Source: Streptomyces armeniacus (GTDB taxonomy: Bacteria > Actinomycetota > Actinomycetes > Streptomycetales > Streptomycetaceae). From it: a stretch of DNA of 64,000 bases. The stretch covers positions 124,001 through 188,000 of the forward strand of contig NZ_CP031320.1 in NCBI RefSeq assembly GCF_003355155.1, read 5' to 3'. Of the stretch, positions 16,103-26,895 are shown one piece after another. The first letter of the stretch is position 1. The number at the start of each line of letters is the position of its first letter. The translations under genes and the position numbers were made by a program. The notes under the pieces were generated by a model. That model saw nothing but the letters and a program-made list of their open reading frames with translations. It searched no databases and was not told the origin of the DNA.

Positions 16103-16918
16103 ATGACGCAACCCGAACACACACCCGCGACCACCTCTGAAGGCGCCCTTGACGTCTCGGTGCCGCACTCCGCCCGGATCTGGAACTACTGGCTGGGCGG
16201 CAAGGACAACTACGAGGTGGACCGCACCGCCGGGGAGGCGTACAAGCTGGTCTACCCCGGCATCGAGTACATGGCCCGGTCCGCCCGCGACTTCCTCACC
16301 CGCGCCGTCAGTCACCTCGCGGGCGACGAGGGCGTACGCCAGTTCCTCGACATCGGCACCGGCCTGCCCGCCGCCGACAACACGCACGAGGTCGCCCTGC
16401 GCGCCTCACCGGACTGCCGGGTGGTCTACGTCGACAACGACCCCATGGTGCTCTCCCACGCCCGCGCGATCCTCACCGACCCGGCCACCGCCCTCAACCC
16501 CCGCGTCACGTACATCGACGCCGACGTGCACAACCCCGAGGCCATCCTCGAAACCGCCCGCGGCTACCTCGACTTCGAGCAACCCATCGCCCTGATGCTG
16601 ATGGGCATCCTGGGCCACGTCGACAGCTACGACGAGGCCCGCTCCATCGTCAGCCGCCTCCTCGAACCCCTGCCCTCCGGCAGCTTCCTCGTCCTGTACG
16701 AGAGCACCGACGGCGAGGAGGAGCTGAAGCAGGCCCAGCAGGGCTACGACGACGGCGGCTCCGTCCCGTACCGCCTCCGCAGCGTCGAGCAGATGACCCG
16801 CTACTTCGACGGCCTCGACCTGATCGAGCCGGGCATCGCCAGCTGCTCGCACTGGCGCGCACCCGAGCCGCCGGCGAAGGAAGCGATGACGTTCGGCGGG
16901 GTGGGGCGCAAGCCCTGA
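16103..16918 (+). CDS. SAM-dependent methyltransferase, Methyltransf_19 (DUF574) family
   Basis: Protein of 271 residues from a family strongly expanded in Streptomyces. The N-terminal hallmark is ARIWNYWLGGKDNYEVDR. The SAM-binding motif FLDIGTGLPAADN follows near residue 88 and the acidic strand VVYVDNDPMV near 112. The ATG is preceded by GAGGGCGACGCG and fits the family start. The substrate of these enzymes is not established. It is convergent with the NACHT gene, 41 bases apart. Confidence 0.88.
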   Translation: MTQPEHTPATTSEGALDVSVPHSARIWNYWLGGKDNYEVDRTAGEAYKLVYPGIEYMARSARDFLTRAVSHLAGDEGVRQFLDIGTGLPAADNTHEVALRASPDCRVVYVDNDPMVLSHARAILTDPATALNPRVTYIDADVHNPEAILETARGYLDFEQPIALMLMGILGHVDSYDEARSIVSRLLEPLPSGSFLVLYESTDGEEELKQAQQGYDDGGSVPYRLRSVEQMTRYFDGLDLIEPGIASCSHWRAPEPPAKEAMTFGGVGRKP

Positions 16919-16959
16919 GCGGTGTACGGGGGCTGGGTCCGCCCGCCGCCCCTGGCCGC

Positions 16960-19900
16960 TTACGTACGCGTGAGGACGATCGTCTCGGAGGGCGTGATCG
17001 CGCCGCTGGCGCGGTGGCGCTGCACGTTGCAGCACGCGGCAAAGTGAGTGAACGGCGTGGTGGTCTTCTCAAGCTCCGCGGCCAGCATCCGCGCGCCGAA
17101 TTCCAGCGCGACGGCAGCCCCTTGCGGCACGCTTCCTGCGGCGTCCTGGGCGTGCCGGAACAGCGCGAGAGTGTGCTCCAGGAGGCGGCCCGTGGCCTCC
17201 TCCAGCGCCGACCCGCCTCCCGCACTGAGCACTTCGCGACCCAGGCGGTTCGCGTCCTCCGCGGCGAGGCTCAACTCGTCGGGGTGGGCGGTGAACTTGC
17301 GCGGCGGTGTGTCAGCGGGCCGGACGGAGGGCGCCGTCCCCCGGACGGGGCGCGGGACGGGCCTGGGCCGCAGCGGTACGGGCTCGCCCTGTCGGCCGCT
17401 CTCCTCCCGCAGGTAGGCGACCGCACAGCTCCAGAGCAGTACGCGCCCTTCCAAGCTGTCCGTGAGAGGCGCGAGATGGTGGAGCCGGACGGCCTCGCGC
17501 ACGTGATCGTGGGCGTTCTCGAGCATCTGGGTGAGCTGGTACGGAGGGGCGGACTGCTCCGCCAGCCGCAGCGCCTCGCGCATGGTGTCGGTGAGGGCGC
17601 GGTGTGTGTGCAGGCTGCGGTCCCGCTCGACAGGGGCCTTGCCGTGCGAGAGCGCTTGAGTAAGGTCTCGGAAGCCGTAGTGGACGGCGGCCGGGTCCAG
17701 CGCCGGGGGGACCAGCTGCACGACCTTTTCCGCCAGCGCGCGGACGAGAGCGGCGTTGTGGTTGTGCGTCGACCTGATCCGCCCCGCGCGCAGGGCGCTG
17801 GCGAGGTCGTTCGCGATGCTGCGGTTCACGGAGGCATGGGCCATGGTGCGCAGCGTCAGTTGGCCCGTTTCGAACGCGACCCTGAGCGCGTCGTCCTCCG
17901 CGATGGGCCGAATCTGCGCTTCCCAGGGATGCGGTCGCCCCTGCGGAACCCACAGCTCCGCTGTCGGCCCGACGTGGAATGCCGTGAGGTGACTCCCGCT
18001 GCCGGGTGAACCCGGTGAGGGCGGCCGGGTGTCCGCGATCGACTCCCGGCCGGCGCACCACACCGCGTGCTCCGGGTTCTGGGCGACCAGCCGGAACCCC
18101 GGGTCCTCGACCTCCCCGCGCGTGGGCAGGGTCCACACCGGCCCGTCCGTGAGCAGGGAGTTGACCCAGCCGACGAACGCCAGCGCCTGCGTACGGCTCA
18201 TGCCGGCGGCCGTCTCCGCGGCGTCGCCCTCGTCGTAGCCGGGGTAGCGGGCGTCCTCCCGTTCCGCCGCGAACAGCCGGTACAGCTCGCGTGTGACCGG
18301 GCGGCTGCACACCACCGTGTCGTCGTTCAGCTGGACCGTCTCGCGCAGCAGCCGCGTGACCGTCACGGCCGTCATGAGGCGGCGCGTGGGGGAGTCGAGC
18401 GGTTCGATGAGGGCCTGTTCCCGCAGCTCCTCCAACTCCCGTACGGTGCCCGGGTCCACCTCCGTGGCGGCCTCCGCGCAGTCGAAGGCCAGCGCGAGCG
18501 CCGCCGGCGTACGGGCTGCGAGGCACGCCGCGATCACCGGCGCCGGATCGGTGCGGGCGGCGTACAGCAGCGCCGTCTCGCGCCACCAGTCGTCGTCCAC
18601 GGCGGCCGTCAGCACGTCGGTGCGGCCGTGCTGCTGGATGTGCAGCGCGGCGAGGTGCTCCTGGAGGGTGAGGTGGGCGAACGCGTAGAGCCCGCGTTCC
18701 CGTTCCACCAGCAGCCCGTTGGAGGTCACGGAGTCGAGGAAGACCGCCGTGGCGTCCACCGGGTTGTTGAGCCCGACGCGGTACAGCGCGGGCCGCAGGA
18801 CGCTGCCGGCCTGTTCGGCGGAGATGTCGCGGAGGCGCTGCGTCATCATGTGGTACGCGAGTTCGCGCAGCACCGTCTCCGTCTTGGCGCCGTTGATGTC
18901 GACCTGGCCCTCGGCCGGGTTCTTGGCCTGGTGGCGGCGCCAGAGCAGGACTTCGCAGATCTCGCGGTACAGGTCGGCGCGGCTGCCGGGGAGGGCGCCG
19001 CGGTAGCGGTGGACGTTCGCGATCATCGTGAGCAGCAGCGGGTTGGTCGCGAGGTCGTACAACACGGGCCGCGCACGCAGCCGTTCGAGCAGGTCCGTCG
19101 CCTCCTCGGCGGCGCGGTCGGCCACGCCCGCGTCGTTCACGCCGGTGCTGAGCTTTTCGATCGCGTGGTACCAGCCGTGCACGAACGAGGAGACCTGCTC
19201 GCTCGTGAACCGGCGCACCTGGAGCACCCGGGCCCGGTTCAGTGGGGCGCTGAGGTAGCCGTGCGGGCGGGAGGTCAGCACGAAGTCGTTGGTCTCGTAC
19301 TGCTCGATCTGTTCCTCGACCCACTTCGCCACCGCCCGCCGGTCCTCCTCGCGCGCGACCTCGTCCAGGCCGTCGAGGAGGACGACGCAGCGGCCCTGCG
19401 CGAGCTGCTGCTCGAACCAGCCCTCCGGCTCGTCCTCCCGCAGGCCGCGGAGGGAGGCGCGGACGAGCTCGGGGAGGGTGCTGTCGGGGCGTTCCGTGAT
19501 CGCTGCGGCGTGGTCGCGGAGGAACAGCAGCACCGGCAGCGCCGTACGGGGGCCGCGCCCGCCGCCGTACCGGCCGTGCGGCGGGCGCAGCGCCACGTGC
19601 TTGAGGAGCGTGGTCTTGCCGGTGCCGGGCGCGCCGATCACGGCGAGGGCGGTGCCGCGTTCGGCGCCGAGGAAGTCCGTGAGGGACTGGCGGGCGGGCA
19701 CGGGGCCGGCGGCTCCGGCGGTCGCCGCCGGTACGGGCCCCGCCTCGCCCGTGCCGTGGGGCGGCCGCCCGGCCAGCGCCTCGCCGGACGTCTCGTGCGC
19801 GGGCCGCGGGACGAGGCTGACGTCGATGAACACCTCGGCCAGGCCCGGCGCGTAGTCGCCGCGCGTCGCGAGGCCCTTCAGGTCGACGAAACGGTTCCGG

Positions 19901-20190
19901 CTGATCAGCGCGGCACGGTAGGCGCGTTCGAAGCGGGACAGCTTCCAGCGCAGGCGGCGGTCGATGACGTCGGTGAGACGTTCCGCCCAGCGGGACTGGA
20001 GGCCGCCGAAGATCCGCCCCGCGAAACCCACGGCCGCCACCAGCACCGCGTAGCCCAGGAGAAGCACCACTGCGGCGACCTGGTGCGAGGTGAACCATGA
20101 CCGGAATCCGATGCCGGCGGCGGCGGGCGGCAGGAGACAGGCGGCGGCGAGACCGGTCTTGGCGAGCAGCCCCGAACCCCGTACGGGCAC
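16960..20190 (-). CDS. Membrane-anchored NACHT NTPase with degenerate FGE-like region
   Basis: STAND-class NTPase of 1076 residues. Two hydrophobic segments (about residues 11-29 and 36-58) should anchor it in the membrane, followed by a basic stretch. The NACHT domain has Walker A GAPGTGKTT (186-194), Walker B VVLLDGLDEV (269-278), the sensor-like SRPHG (307-311), ATNPLLLTMI (381-390) and the winged-helix block YAFAHLTLQEHLAA (502-515). After a short helical region comes a stretch resembling an FGE-sulfatase (SUMF1) fold: RPVTRELYRLF (about 630), MSRTQALAFVGWVNSLL and WTLPTRGE (about 690), but truncated. The C-terminal 370 residues match nothing I recognise and may sense a ligand. GTG start with AGGGGG upstream. 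Some bacterial NACHT proteins defend against phage; a role here is inferred. Confidence 0.85.
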   Translation of the reverse strand: MPVRGSGLLAKTGLAAACLLPPAAAGIGFRSWFTSHQVAAVVLLLGYAVLVAAVGFAGRIFGGLQSRWAERLTDVIDRRLRWKLSRFERAYRAALISRNRFVDLKGLATRGDYAPGLAEVFIDVSLVPRPAHETSGEALAGRPPHGTGEAGPVPAATAGAAGPVPARQSLTDFLGAERGTALAVIGAPGTGKTTLLKHVALRPPHGRYGGGRGPRTALPVLLFLRDHAAAITERPDSTLPELVRASLRGLREDEPEGWFEQQLAQGRCVVLLDGLDEVAREEDRRAVAKWVEEQIEQYETNDFVLTSRPHGYLSAPLNRARVLQVRRFTSEQVSSFVHGWYHAIEKLSTGVNDAGVADRAAEEATDLLERLRARPVLYDLATNPLLLTMIANVHRYRGALPGSRADLYREICEVLLWRRHQAKNPAEGQVDINGAKTETVLRELAYHMMTQRLRDISAEQAGSVLRPALYRVGLNNPVDATAVFLDSVTSNGLLVERERGLYAFAHLTLQEHLAALHIQQHGRTDVLTAAVDDDWWRETALLYAARTDPAPVIAACLAARTPAALALAFDCAEAATEVDPGTVRELEELREQALIEPLDSPTRRLMTAVTVTRLLRETVQLNDDTVVCSRPVTRELYRLFAAEREDARYPGYDEGDAAETAAGMSRTQALAFVGWVNSLLTDGPVWTLPTRGEVEDPGFRLVAQNPEHAVWCAGRESIADTRPPSPGSPGSGSHLTAFHVGPTAELWVPQGRPHPWEAQIRPIAEDDALRVAFETGQLTLRTMAHASVNRSIANDLASALRAGRIRSTHNHNAALVRALAEKVVQLVPPALDPAAVHYGFRDLTQALSHGKAPVERDRSLHTHRALTDTMREALRLAEQSAPPYQLTQMLENAHDHVREAVRLHHLAPLTDSLEGRVLLWSCAVAYLREESGRQGEPVPLRPRPVPRPVRGTAPSVRPADTPPRKFTAHPDELSLAAEDANRLGREVLSAGGGSALEEATGRLLEHTLALFRHAQDAAGSVPQGAAVALEFGARMLAAELEKTTTPFTHFAACCNVQRHRASGAITPSETIVLTRT

Positions 20191-20299
20191 CGGATACCCC
20201 CTGTGCGTAGGCGAGTTGGCCGTGTGCCCCTTCCTACCCCGTGGCGCCCGGTGCCGGTCCCCTTCCGGCCACGGCGCACGGTGGCGCGGGGGCGCACGT
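20191..20299. other. Spacer upstream of the NACHT gene
   Basis: The first part of a 426-base gene-free stretch (20191-20616). It holds the NACHT ribosome site but no recognisable gene or clear promoter hexamers. The middle of the stretch is the inverted-repeat element; the last part (20480-20616) is relatively AT-rich around TTAAGAAATC and should contain the tdh promoter. Confidence 0.5.
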
Positions 20300-20471
20300 C
20301 CAGCCCGTCCGGCGGTTGAGGACGGCCCGGGGGCGGCCGCCGGGGGTGCGGGCCAGGGCGCTGGGCGGAGGCCGGCGGCTGGGGCCCACCGAACTGCTGG
20401 TGGTCCACGAGCCGGTGGCGGCCCGCGTGTTGTCCTCGGCCGGGGCCGTCCTCAATCGCCGGACGGGCTGG
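20300..20471. repeat. Dispersed inverted-repeat element, copy A
   Basis: A 172-bp element bounded by inverted repeats of about 31 bp (20300-20330 against 20441-20471) with one or two mismatches. The core is CCCGTCCGGCGNTTGAGGAC. Related pairs lie at 26896-27100 and 46966-47129. There is no coding capacity; it could be MITE-like or fold as a long hairpin in RNA. Confidence 0.8.
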
Positions 20472-20616
20472 ACCGTGTAAAGCTCCGCTGTTGTCCTGAT
20501 TAAGAAATCCTCGATGGACTTAACGGCACCCCCTCGGCAGATTGGACCCGTCCGAGAGCAAGACCGCAGCGCACCGCCGGACACGTCGGTGTCGCGCCAG
20601 CCCGGGGAGCCACCGT

Positions 20617-21645
20617 ATGAGAGCCCTTGTCAAGCAGCAGGCCGCTCCCGGGCTGTGGCTCGCGGACGTGCCCGAGCCGCGTACGGGGCCGGGGGACGTC
20701 CTGATCAGGGTGTTGCGCACCGGCATCTGCGGTACCGATCTGCACATCCGCGACTGGGACGGCTGGGCCCGACAGGCCGTCGAGACACCGCTCGTGCTGG
20801 GCCACGAGTTCGTCGGCGAGGTCGCGCACATCGGCGACGACGTGGCGGACATCCGCGTCGGCGATCTCGTCAGCGGCGAGGGCCATCTCGTCTGCGGGAA
20901 GTGCCGCAACTGCCTCGCCGGCCGCCGCCACCTGTGCCGCAGCACGATCGGGCTGGGCGTCGGACGGGACGGCGCGTTCGCCGAGTACGTCGCGCTGCCC
21001 GCCTCCAACGTCTGGGTGCACCAGGCAAAGGTGGACCTGGACATCGCTGCGATCTTCGACCCGTTCGGGAACGCCGTGCACACGGCCCTGTCGTTCCCGC
21101 TCGTCGGCGAGGACGTGGTGATCACCGGGGCGGGGCCCATCGGGATCATGGCGACCGCCGTCGCCCAGCACGCGGGCGCGCGCCACGTCGTGGTCACCGA
21201 CGTCAGCGAGCCCCGTCTCGAACTGGCCCGCAAGGCCGGTGCCAGCCTCGCGCTCAACGTCTCGGACGCGGATCTCGCGGAGGCGCAGCGGGAGTTGGGC
21301 CTGAAGGAGGGCTTCGACGTGGGCCTGGAGATGTCCGGGCGCCCGGAGGCCGTACGCGACATGGTCGACAACATGACCCACGGCGGCCGGATCGCGATGC
21401 TGGGCCTGCCCGCGCGGGAGTTCCCGCTGGACTGGTCGAAGATCGTCACGTCGATGATCACCATCAAGGGCATCTACGGCCGCGAGATGTACGAGACCTG
21501 GTACGCGATGACCGTCCTGCTCGAAGGCGGCCTGGACATCAGCCCCGTGATCACCGCGCGGTACGGCTACGAGGAATTCGAAGCGGCCTTCGACGAGGCC
21601 GCCACCGCCCGCAGCGGAAAGATCATCCTCGACTGGACGGTCTGA
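20617..21645 (+). CDS. tdh: L-threonine 3-dehydrogenase
   Basis: Zinc-dependent medium-chain dehydrogenase of 342 residues that oxidises L-threonine to 2-amino-3-ketobutyrate with NAD+. Catalytic zinc ligands are seen in GICGTD and GHEFVGE. The structural zinc lobe is [15 protein letters not shown], and the Rossmann motif is GAGPIGIMA. The C-terminal [17 protein letters not shown] is typical of Tdh. It is followed 58 bases later by kbl, which consumes the unstable product, the standard tdh-kbl arrangement. GGGGAG lies upstream of the ATG. Confidence 0.95.
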   Translation: MRALVKQQAAPGLWLADVPEPRTGPGDVLIRVLRTGICGTDLHIRDWDGWARQAVETPLVLGHEFVGEVAHIGDDVADIRVGDLVSGEGHLVCGKCRNCLAGRRHLCRSTIGLGVGRDGAFAEYVALPASNVWVHQAKVDLDIAAIFDPFGNAVHTALSFPLVGEDVVITGAGPIGIMATAVAQHAGARHVVVTDVSEPRLELARKAGASLALNVSDADLAEAQRELGLKEGFDVGLEMSGRPEAVRDMVDNMTHGGRIAMLGLPAREFPLDWSKIVTSMITIKGIYGREMYETWYAMTVLLEGGLDISPVITARYGYEEFEAAFDEAATARSGKIILDWTV

Positions 21646-21703
21646 CCCCGTACGCACTGCCCCGCACGCCGCCCCACCCCCTCCCGTACCTGAAGGAGCC
21701 TCC

Positions 21704-22897
<1,194 letters not shown>

Positions 22898-22985
22898 GGC
22901 GGCCCGCGGTGACTGCGGTGCGCGCCACCGGGTCCGTGGCACGCGCCACCAGGCACGTCGTCCGCCGCGCTGAGAGAATGGCCCG

Positions 22986-23900
22986 GTGATCGACCCCCGG
23001 CGGCTCCGCGTGCTGCGGGCCGTGGCGGACCACCACACGGTGACCGCCGCGGCCGCGGCGCTGTACCTCACACCCTCGGCCGTCTCCCAGCAACTGGCCG
23101 CGCTGGAGCAGGAGACCGGCCACACCCTGCTGACCCGCAGCAGCAGGGGCGTGAAACTGACCGCCGTAGGGGACATCCTGCTGGGGCACGCGCACGCCGT
23201 CGTCGCCCAGCTGGAACGGGCCGAGGCGGAGCTGGCGGCGTACGCGGACGGCACGGTCGGCGAGGTCACGGTCGCGTCGTTCGCCACGGGCATCGCGGAG
23301 GTGGTGGCGCCGGTCATCGGCCGCCTGCGCGACGTCGAGCCGGGCATCCGCGTACGGGTGCGGGACTCCGAGGGCGACGAGAGCCTGCCGATGGTGCTGG
23401 ACGGGGAGGCGGACCTGGCCGTCGCCGTCGAGTACCGCGGCGCGCCCCGTCCGGACGACCCGCGGCTGACGAGGCTGCCGCTGTACGCGGAGCCGTTCGA
23501 CGCCGTACTCGCCCGGACCCACCCGCTGAGCGGCGTCGGGCGCGTGGCGCTCGCGGAGCTTGCAGACGAGGACTGGATCGGGCAGCACCCCGGCAACCCC
23601 TGCCTCGACGTGATGCTGCTGGCGTGCGAACTCGCCGGGTTCCAGCCACGGCTGGCGCACACCTCGGACGACTTCCGCGCCGTCGTCGCCCTCGCGGCGG
23701 CCGGTGCGGGGGTGGCGCTGGTGCCGCGTTCGGCGCTGCGCGGGATGGAGCACAGGGAGACGGTCGTACGCCCGGTCGCGGGGCCGGCGGCGACGCGCCG
23801 GGTGTTCGCGGCCGTACGCCGGGGCGCGGAGGAGCACCCGCTGATCCGGCCGGTGCTCGACGCGCTGGAGGAGACGGCTGCCGGGCTCTCCACGGACTGA
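22986..23900 (+). CDS. LysR-family transcriptional regulator
   Basis: LysR-type regulator of 304 residues with an N-terminal winged HTH (LRVLRAVADHHTVTAAAAALYLTPSAVSQQLAALEQETG) and a periplasmic-binding-like effector domain from about residue 90. The short MIDPRRL opening and the HTVTAAAAALYLTPSAVSQ pattern belong to the ArgP/IciA-like group common in Streptomyces. It starts 88 bases after kbl on the same strand and may be cotranscribed or autonomous. It ends in a strong hairpin. The effector is unknown; control of tdh-kbl is possible but not shown. Confidence 0.88.
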   Translation: MIDPRRLRVLRAVADHHTVTAAAAALYLTPSAVSQQLAALEQETGHTLLTRSSRGVKLTAVGDILLGHAHAVVAQLERAEAELAAYADGTVGEVTVASFATGIAEVVAPVIGRLRDVEPGIRVRVRDSEGDESLPMVLDGEADLAVAVEYRGAPRPDDPRLTRLPLYAEPFDAVLARTHPLSGVGRVALAELADEDWIGQHPGNPCLDVMLLACELAGFQPRLAHTSDDFRAVVALAAAGAGVALVPRSALRGMEHRETVVRPVAGPAATRRVFAAVRRGAEEHPLIRPVLDALEETAAGLSTD

Positions 23901-23902
23901 AC

Positions 23903-23960
23903 GGGCGACGGCGCGGGGGCTGTCCCTCCGCGCGGAGGGACAGCCCGCGCGCCGTCGCCC
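23903..23960. terminator. Strong bidirectional terminator
   Basis: A near-perfect 58-base hairpin lies between the convergent LysR and RidA genes. GGGCGACGGCGCG pairs with CGCGCGCCGTCGCCC, and GGCTGTCCCTCCG pairs with CGGAGGGACAGCC. The two arms meet at a tiny loop near 23931. It should stop transcription from both sides. Confidence 0.88.
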
Positions 23961-23979
23961 AGGAGCGGCTACTGCCCGC

Positions 23980-24381
23980 CTAGGAGCGGAGGATGGCGAA
24001 CGCCTCGACCTCGAGCAGCAGCTCGGGCCGGACCAGCCCGGCGACCTGCACGGCGGAGCTGGCGGGCGGGCGCGACGTGTCGATGACGGCGTCGCGTGCG
24101 TCCCGTACGGCCTGCATGAAGCCGAAGTCCGTGACGAAGAAGGTCAGTTTGACGACGTCGTCGAAGGTCGCGCCCGCCTCGGCGAGGCAGCGGCGCAGGT
24201 TCTCGAACACCTGGCGCGCCTGTGCGGCGGGATCGTTCTCGCCGACGACCGCGCCGTGCTCGTCCACGGCGATCTGCCCTGAGACCGCGATGAACCTGCC
24301 CTCGCCCCAGACGACGTGGCTGTAGCCGTTACCGGGAGCGACGCCGTCGGGTGCGGCGACGTGGATGAGATCAGATGACAT
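23980..24381 (-). CDS. RidA (YjgF/YER057c) family protein
   Basis: Protein of 133 residues in the Rid family, whose best known members hydrolyse reactive enamine/imine intermediates made by PLP enzymes. Family blocks include FIAVSGQIAVDEHG, QARQVFENLRRCLAEAGATFDDVVKLTFFVTD and the active-site arginine segment RPPASSAVQVAGL. The ATG at 24381 matches the family N-terminus. It follows the 813-residue gene by 26 bases on the same strand. It lacks the residues that would let me separate archetypal RidA from the Rid subfamilies. Confidence 0.87.
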   Translation of the reverse strand: MSSDLIHVAAPDGVAPGNGYSHVVWGEGRFIAVSGQIAVDEHGAVVGENDPAAQARQVFENLRRCLAEAGATFDDVVKLTFFVTDFGFMQAVRDARDAVIDTSRPPASSAVQVAGLVRPELLLEVEAFAILRS

Positions 24382-24407
24382 GCCGCGATCCTCACCCGCA
24401 CCACCCG

Positions 24408-26849
24408 CTACGCGCCAGCCGAATCCGCCACGGGTCCTTGCGGCACCTCGCCTTGCGGCACCTCGCGTGACGGCACCTCGCCTTCCTCCGGCACCGTGCC
24501 GTCCGCCGCCGAGGCCCGCGCGGCAGCCGCGGTGAGCAGTTCCAGGAGCGTGCCGGAGAATCCCCCTGCCAGCATCCGGACCGCGGCCGTCCACGCTGCC
24601 GCGTCGGCCTGGGGTATGTGTGCGCCGACCAGCTCACGGCAGCGGGGCGCCAGCTCGGGGACGACGTGCTGGGCGCTTTCCAGCACTTCCGCCGCGTACG
24701 GGGCGGGTGCCAGGAGGCCGAGGACTTCCGCGGCGCCCACGAGCCGCCGCTCGACGGCCACGGTCAGCCGGGACGAACGGACCACCGCGGGCGTCCGGTC
24801 CCAATGCGGCAGCGCCTCCCGCAGCAGCCAGCGCGGGGGAGTCGCCCCTTCGGTGACCCAGAGCGGCAGGGTACGCAGCTCGGGATGCGATTCCGGGAGG
24901 AGCGGCCGCAACTCCTCCGGGAGATCCGGCCGGTGGAGCAGCGGCGCGAGCGCCGCTTCGGCGAGCCTGCCGCCGCCGCGGTAGTGGCTGACGACCTCCT
25001 CCCAGGCGATCGGAGTGCCGGGACGGCGGGCCCGGCGCGAGGAGTGCCCGGCCGCCGTCAGTCCGGCGAGAGCGACCTCGGGTGACTCCCACTCCTCGCG
25101 CGCCGTTCTCCGGCGCCGCTCGGACTGCGCCAGCCACGCCTGCGGCCCGGGGAGATGGCGCGCGGCCGGCTCCCGTACGGGGACACCGCCCGCGTCCAGC
25201 GCGGCCAGCAGCTCCTCGGCGGCATCCGTGAGCCCGGCGACGCCGGCCGCCTGCACGGCCGTCTCGGCCAGCACGTCCCGTACGGCCGGGTCCGTACGCA
25301 CTCTCGCGAGGGCACAGAGCACCGAGCGGTACGGCCGGAGGTCACCGTCTTCGTCTCTGTCGTCGGGCTGCACGTGGCTGAGCCGCACGGCGGCGTGCCA
25401 AGCGAGTCCGAGCGCGTCCTGCGCGGAGACACGGGAGAGGACCACGGGCACGACACCGGCCGGAGCGGAGTGCAGCAGCAGGTGCAGCAGCTCGATGCCC
25501 TCCGGCGGCAGATCCGTGGTGCCGGTGTCCGCGGTGGCCGAATCCAGCAACTCCGGCAGCGTGCCGTCGAAGCCCGGTCCGAGCCGGGCGGCGCCCAGCA
25601 GCGCCTCCGGGGACATGTCCTCCAGAAACGCACGGAGGGCGACGTCCAGTTGAGCGCCGTACATGCGGTCGATGGGCCGACCCGCGCTCCGGTCCCGCGT
25701 GGGATCCAGCAGCTCGGCCAGGTGATGTACGGGAGCGGTGTGCCGTATGACGTCGTCCCGGGAAGCGACCTCCAGCGCCTGCCTCGGTGTCACCAGGGCG
25801 GTGTCAGGGTCGTCGGCCGCGTCCCGGTGGTCCAGCAGCGGCAGCCCGAACTCTGCCGGGAGCTCATTCCGGAGCTTCGAAACCACCAGGTCCCGTGTCG
25901 TGCGCGGCAGCTCGACGCCGGCCAGCGCGTTGAGGTCGTGCAGCTGAGGGCTGTGCCGGACGAAGCTGAAGTTCTGCCGCTTGCCGGTGAGTTGCTCCGT
26001 GAGAAGCGCGGCAAGGCGGCGAGGCGTGTGTGCCTCCTCGGCGATACGGCGCAGCGCCGCCACGCCCGGCGCGTCGGAGGAGGCCGGAACGCCGTCGGCG
26101 AACGCCTCCGCCAACTCCGCCGCGATGTGCGCTCCGGGAGCGGCCTTCTTGGCGCCGCCCTGCTCCGGAACGGGGCGCAGCAGTCCGACCAGGTCCTCGC
26201 CGTGCCCCTGCTCCAGCAGCGACATGGCGGCGAGCGCCTGCTCGTCCCTGGTCACCGAGCCGGGCGGGAGCGCGAGCACGTGCCGCGCCACCTCCGGGTC
26301 GCCCGTGGCAAGCAGCGGGCGCAGGTGCCGGGGCGACAGCGTGCCGTCCGCGGCGAGGCACGCGGCCATCGCGGGGCCGAGCGGCCCCCGCGCGAGGCTG
26401 TGCCGGATGGCGGCGGTGGCGTCGGGATCCGCGTACAACTCTGCGGCGACCTCTGCCAGCTGGGGGCCCCCGACACGGTTCAGCCCGTCGGCCACGCGTG
26501 ACCAGTGGCCGGCGAGCGGCCTGGCCCACAGGAGCTCCCGGACCAGCTCCGGGTCGCCTCTCGCCAGAACGGCTTCGATGAGGGCGGGGCACTCCACGGC
26601 GTCCATGTACGCGTCGTAACCGCCCATGTCGGACCGCACCTCGAGCCAGGGCTGGTGCAGAGCGTCGACCACCGGCACGCCGAGTCTGTCCAGCACCGGG
26701 AGCAGCAGGTGGGAGGGCATCAACGGCGCGAGACGGAGCAGGACTTCGACCCCTTCGGGCGGCTCACCCGCGCCGTCTTCCCACCCGTCGAGCGGGCACC
26801 ACTCCTCAGGGCCCTCGGCGTGCTCGCTGCATGCGGTCTGGCTGGTCAT
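24408..26849 (-). CDS. Large helical-repeat protein of unknown function
   Basis: An 813-residue protein I do not recognise. It has no signal peptide or membrane segment. Almost the whole chain reads as repeated amphipathic helices rich in Leu, Ala, Asp and Arg (for example PALIEAVLARGDPELVRELL, SPRHLRPLLATGDPEVARHVL), the look of an alpha-solenoid of HEAT or armadillo type. The N-terminus contains a pair of cysteines (Cys6 and WCPLDGWEDG). The C-terminus ends in a charged repeat (EVPSREVPQGEVPQGPV). The ATG at 26849 is one of two close options. It may share a transcript with ridA, 26 bases downstream. Scaffold or binding platform is the only suggestion the fold allows. Confidence 0.7.
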   Translation of the reverse strand: MTSQTACSEHAEGPEEWCPLDGWEDGAGEPPEGVEVLLRLAPLMPSHLLLPVLDRLGVPVVDALHQPWLEVRSDMGGYDAYMDAVECPALIEAVLARGDPELVRELLWARPLAGHWSRVADGLNRVGGPQLAEVAAELYADPDATAAIRHSLARGPLGPAMAACLAADGTLSPRHLRPLLATGDPEVARHVLALPPGSVTRDEQALAAMSLLEQGHGEDLVGLLRPVPEQGGAKKAAPGAHIAAELAEAFADGVPASSDAPGVAALRRIAEEAHTPRRLAALLTEQLTGKRQNFSFVRHSPQLHDLNALAGVELPRTTRDLVVSKLRNELPAEFGLPLLDHRDAADDPDTALVTPRQALEVASRDDVIRHTAPVHHLAELLDPTRDRSAGRPIDRMYGAQLDVALRAFLEDMSPEALLGAARLGPGFDGTLPELLDSATADTGTTDLPPEGIELLHLLLHSAPAGVVPVVLSRVSAQDALGLAWHAAVRLSHVQPDDRDEDGDLRPYRSVLCALARVRTDPAVRDVLAETAVQAAGVAGLTDAAEELLAALDAGGVPVREPAARHLPGPQAWLAQSERRRRTAREEWESPEVALAGLTAAGHSSRRARRPGTPIAWEEVVSHYRGGGRLAEAALAPLLHRPDLPEELRPLLPESHPELRTLPLWVTEGATPPRWLLREALPHWDRTPAVVRSSRLTVAVERRLVGAAEVLGLLAPAPYAAEVLESAQHVVPELAPRCRELVGAHIPQADAAAWTAAVRMLAGGFSGTLLELLTAAAARASAADGTVPEEGEVPSREVPQGEVPQGPVADSAGA

Positions 26850-26895
26850 GTCGGCGAGTGTAGGAAGCGGCACTGACAACCGCCGGGCGGCTGTT

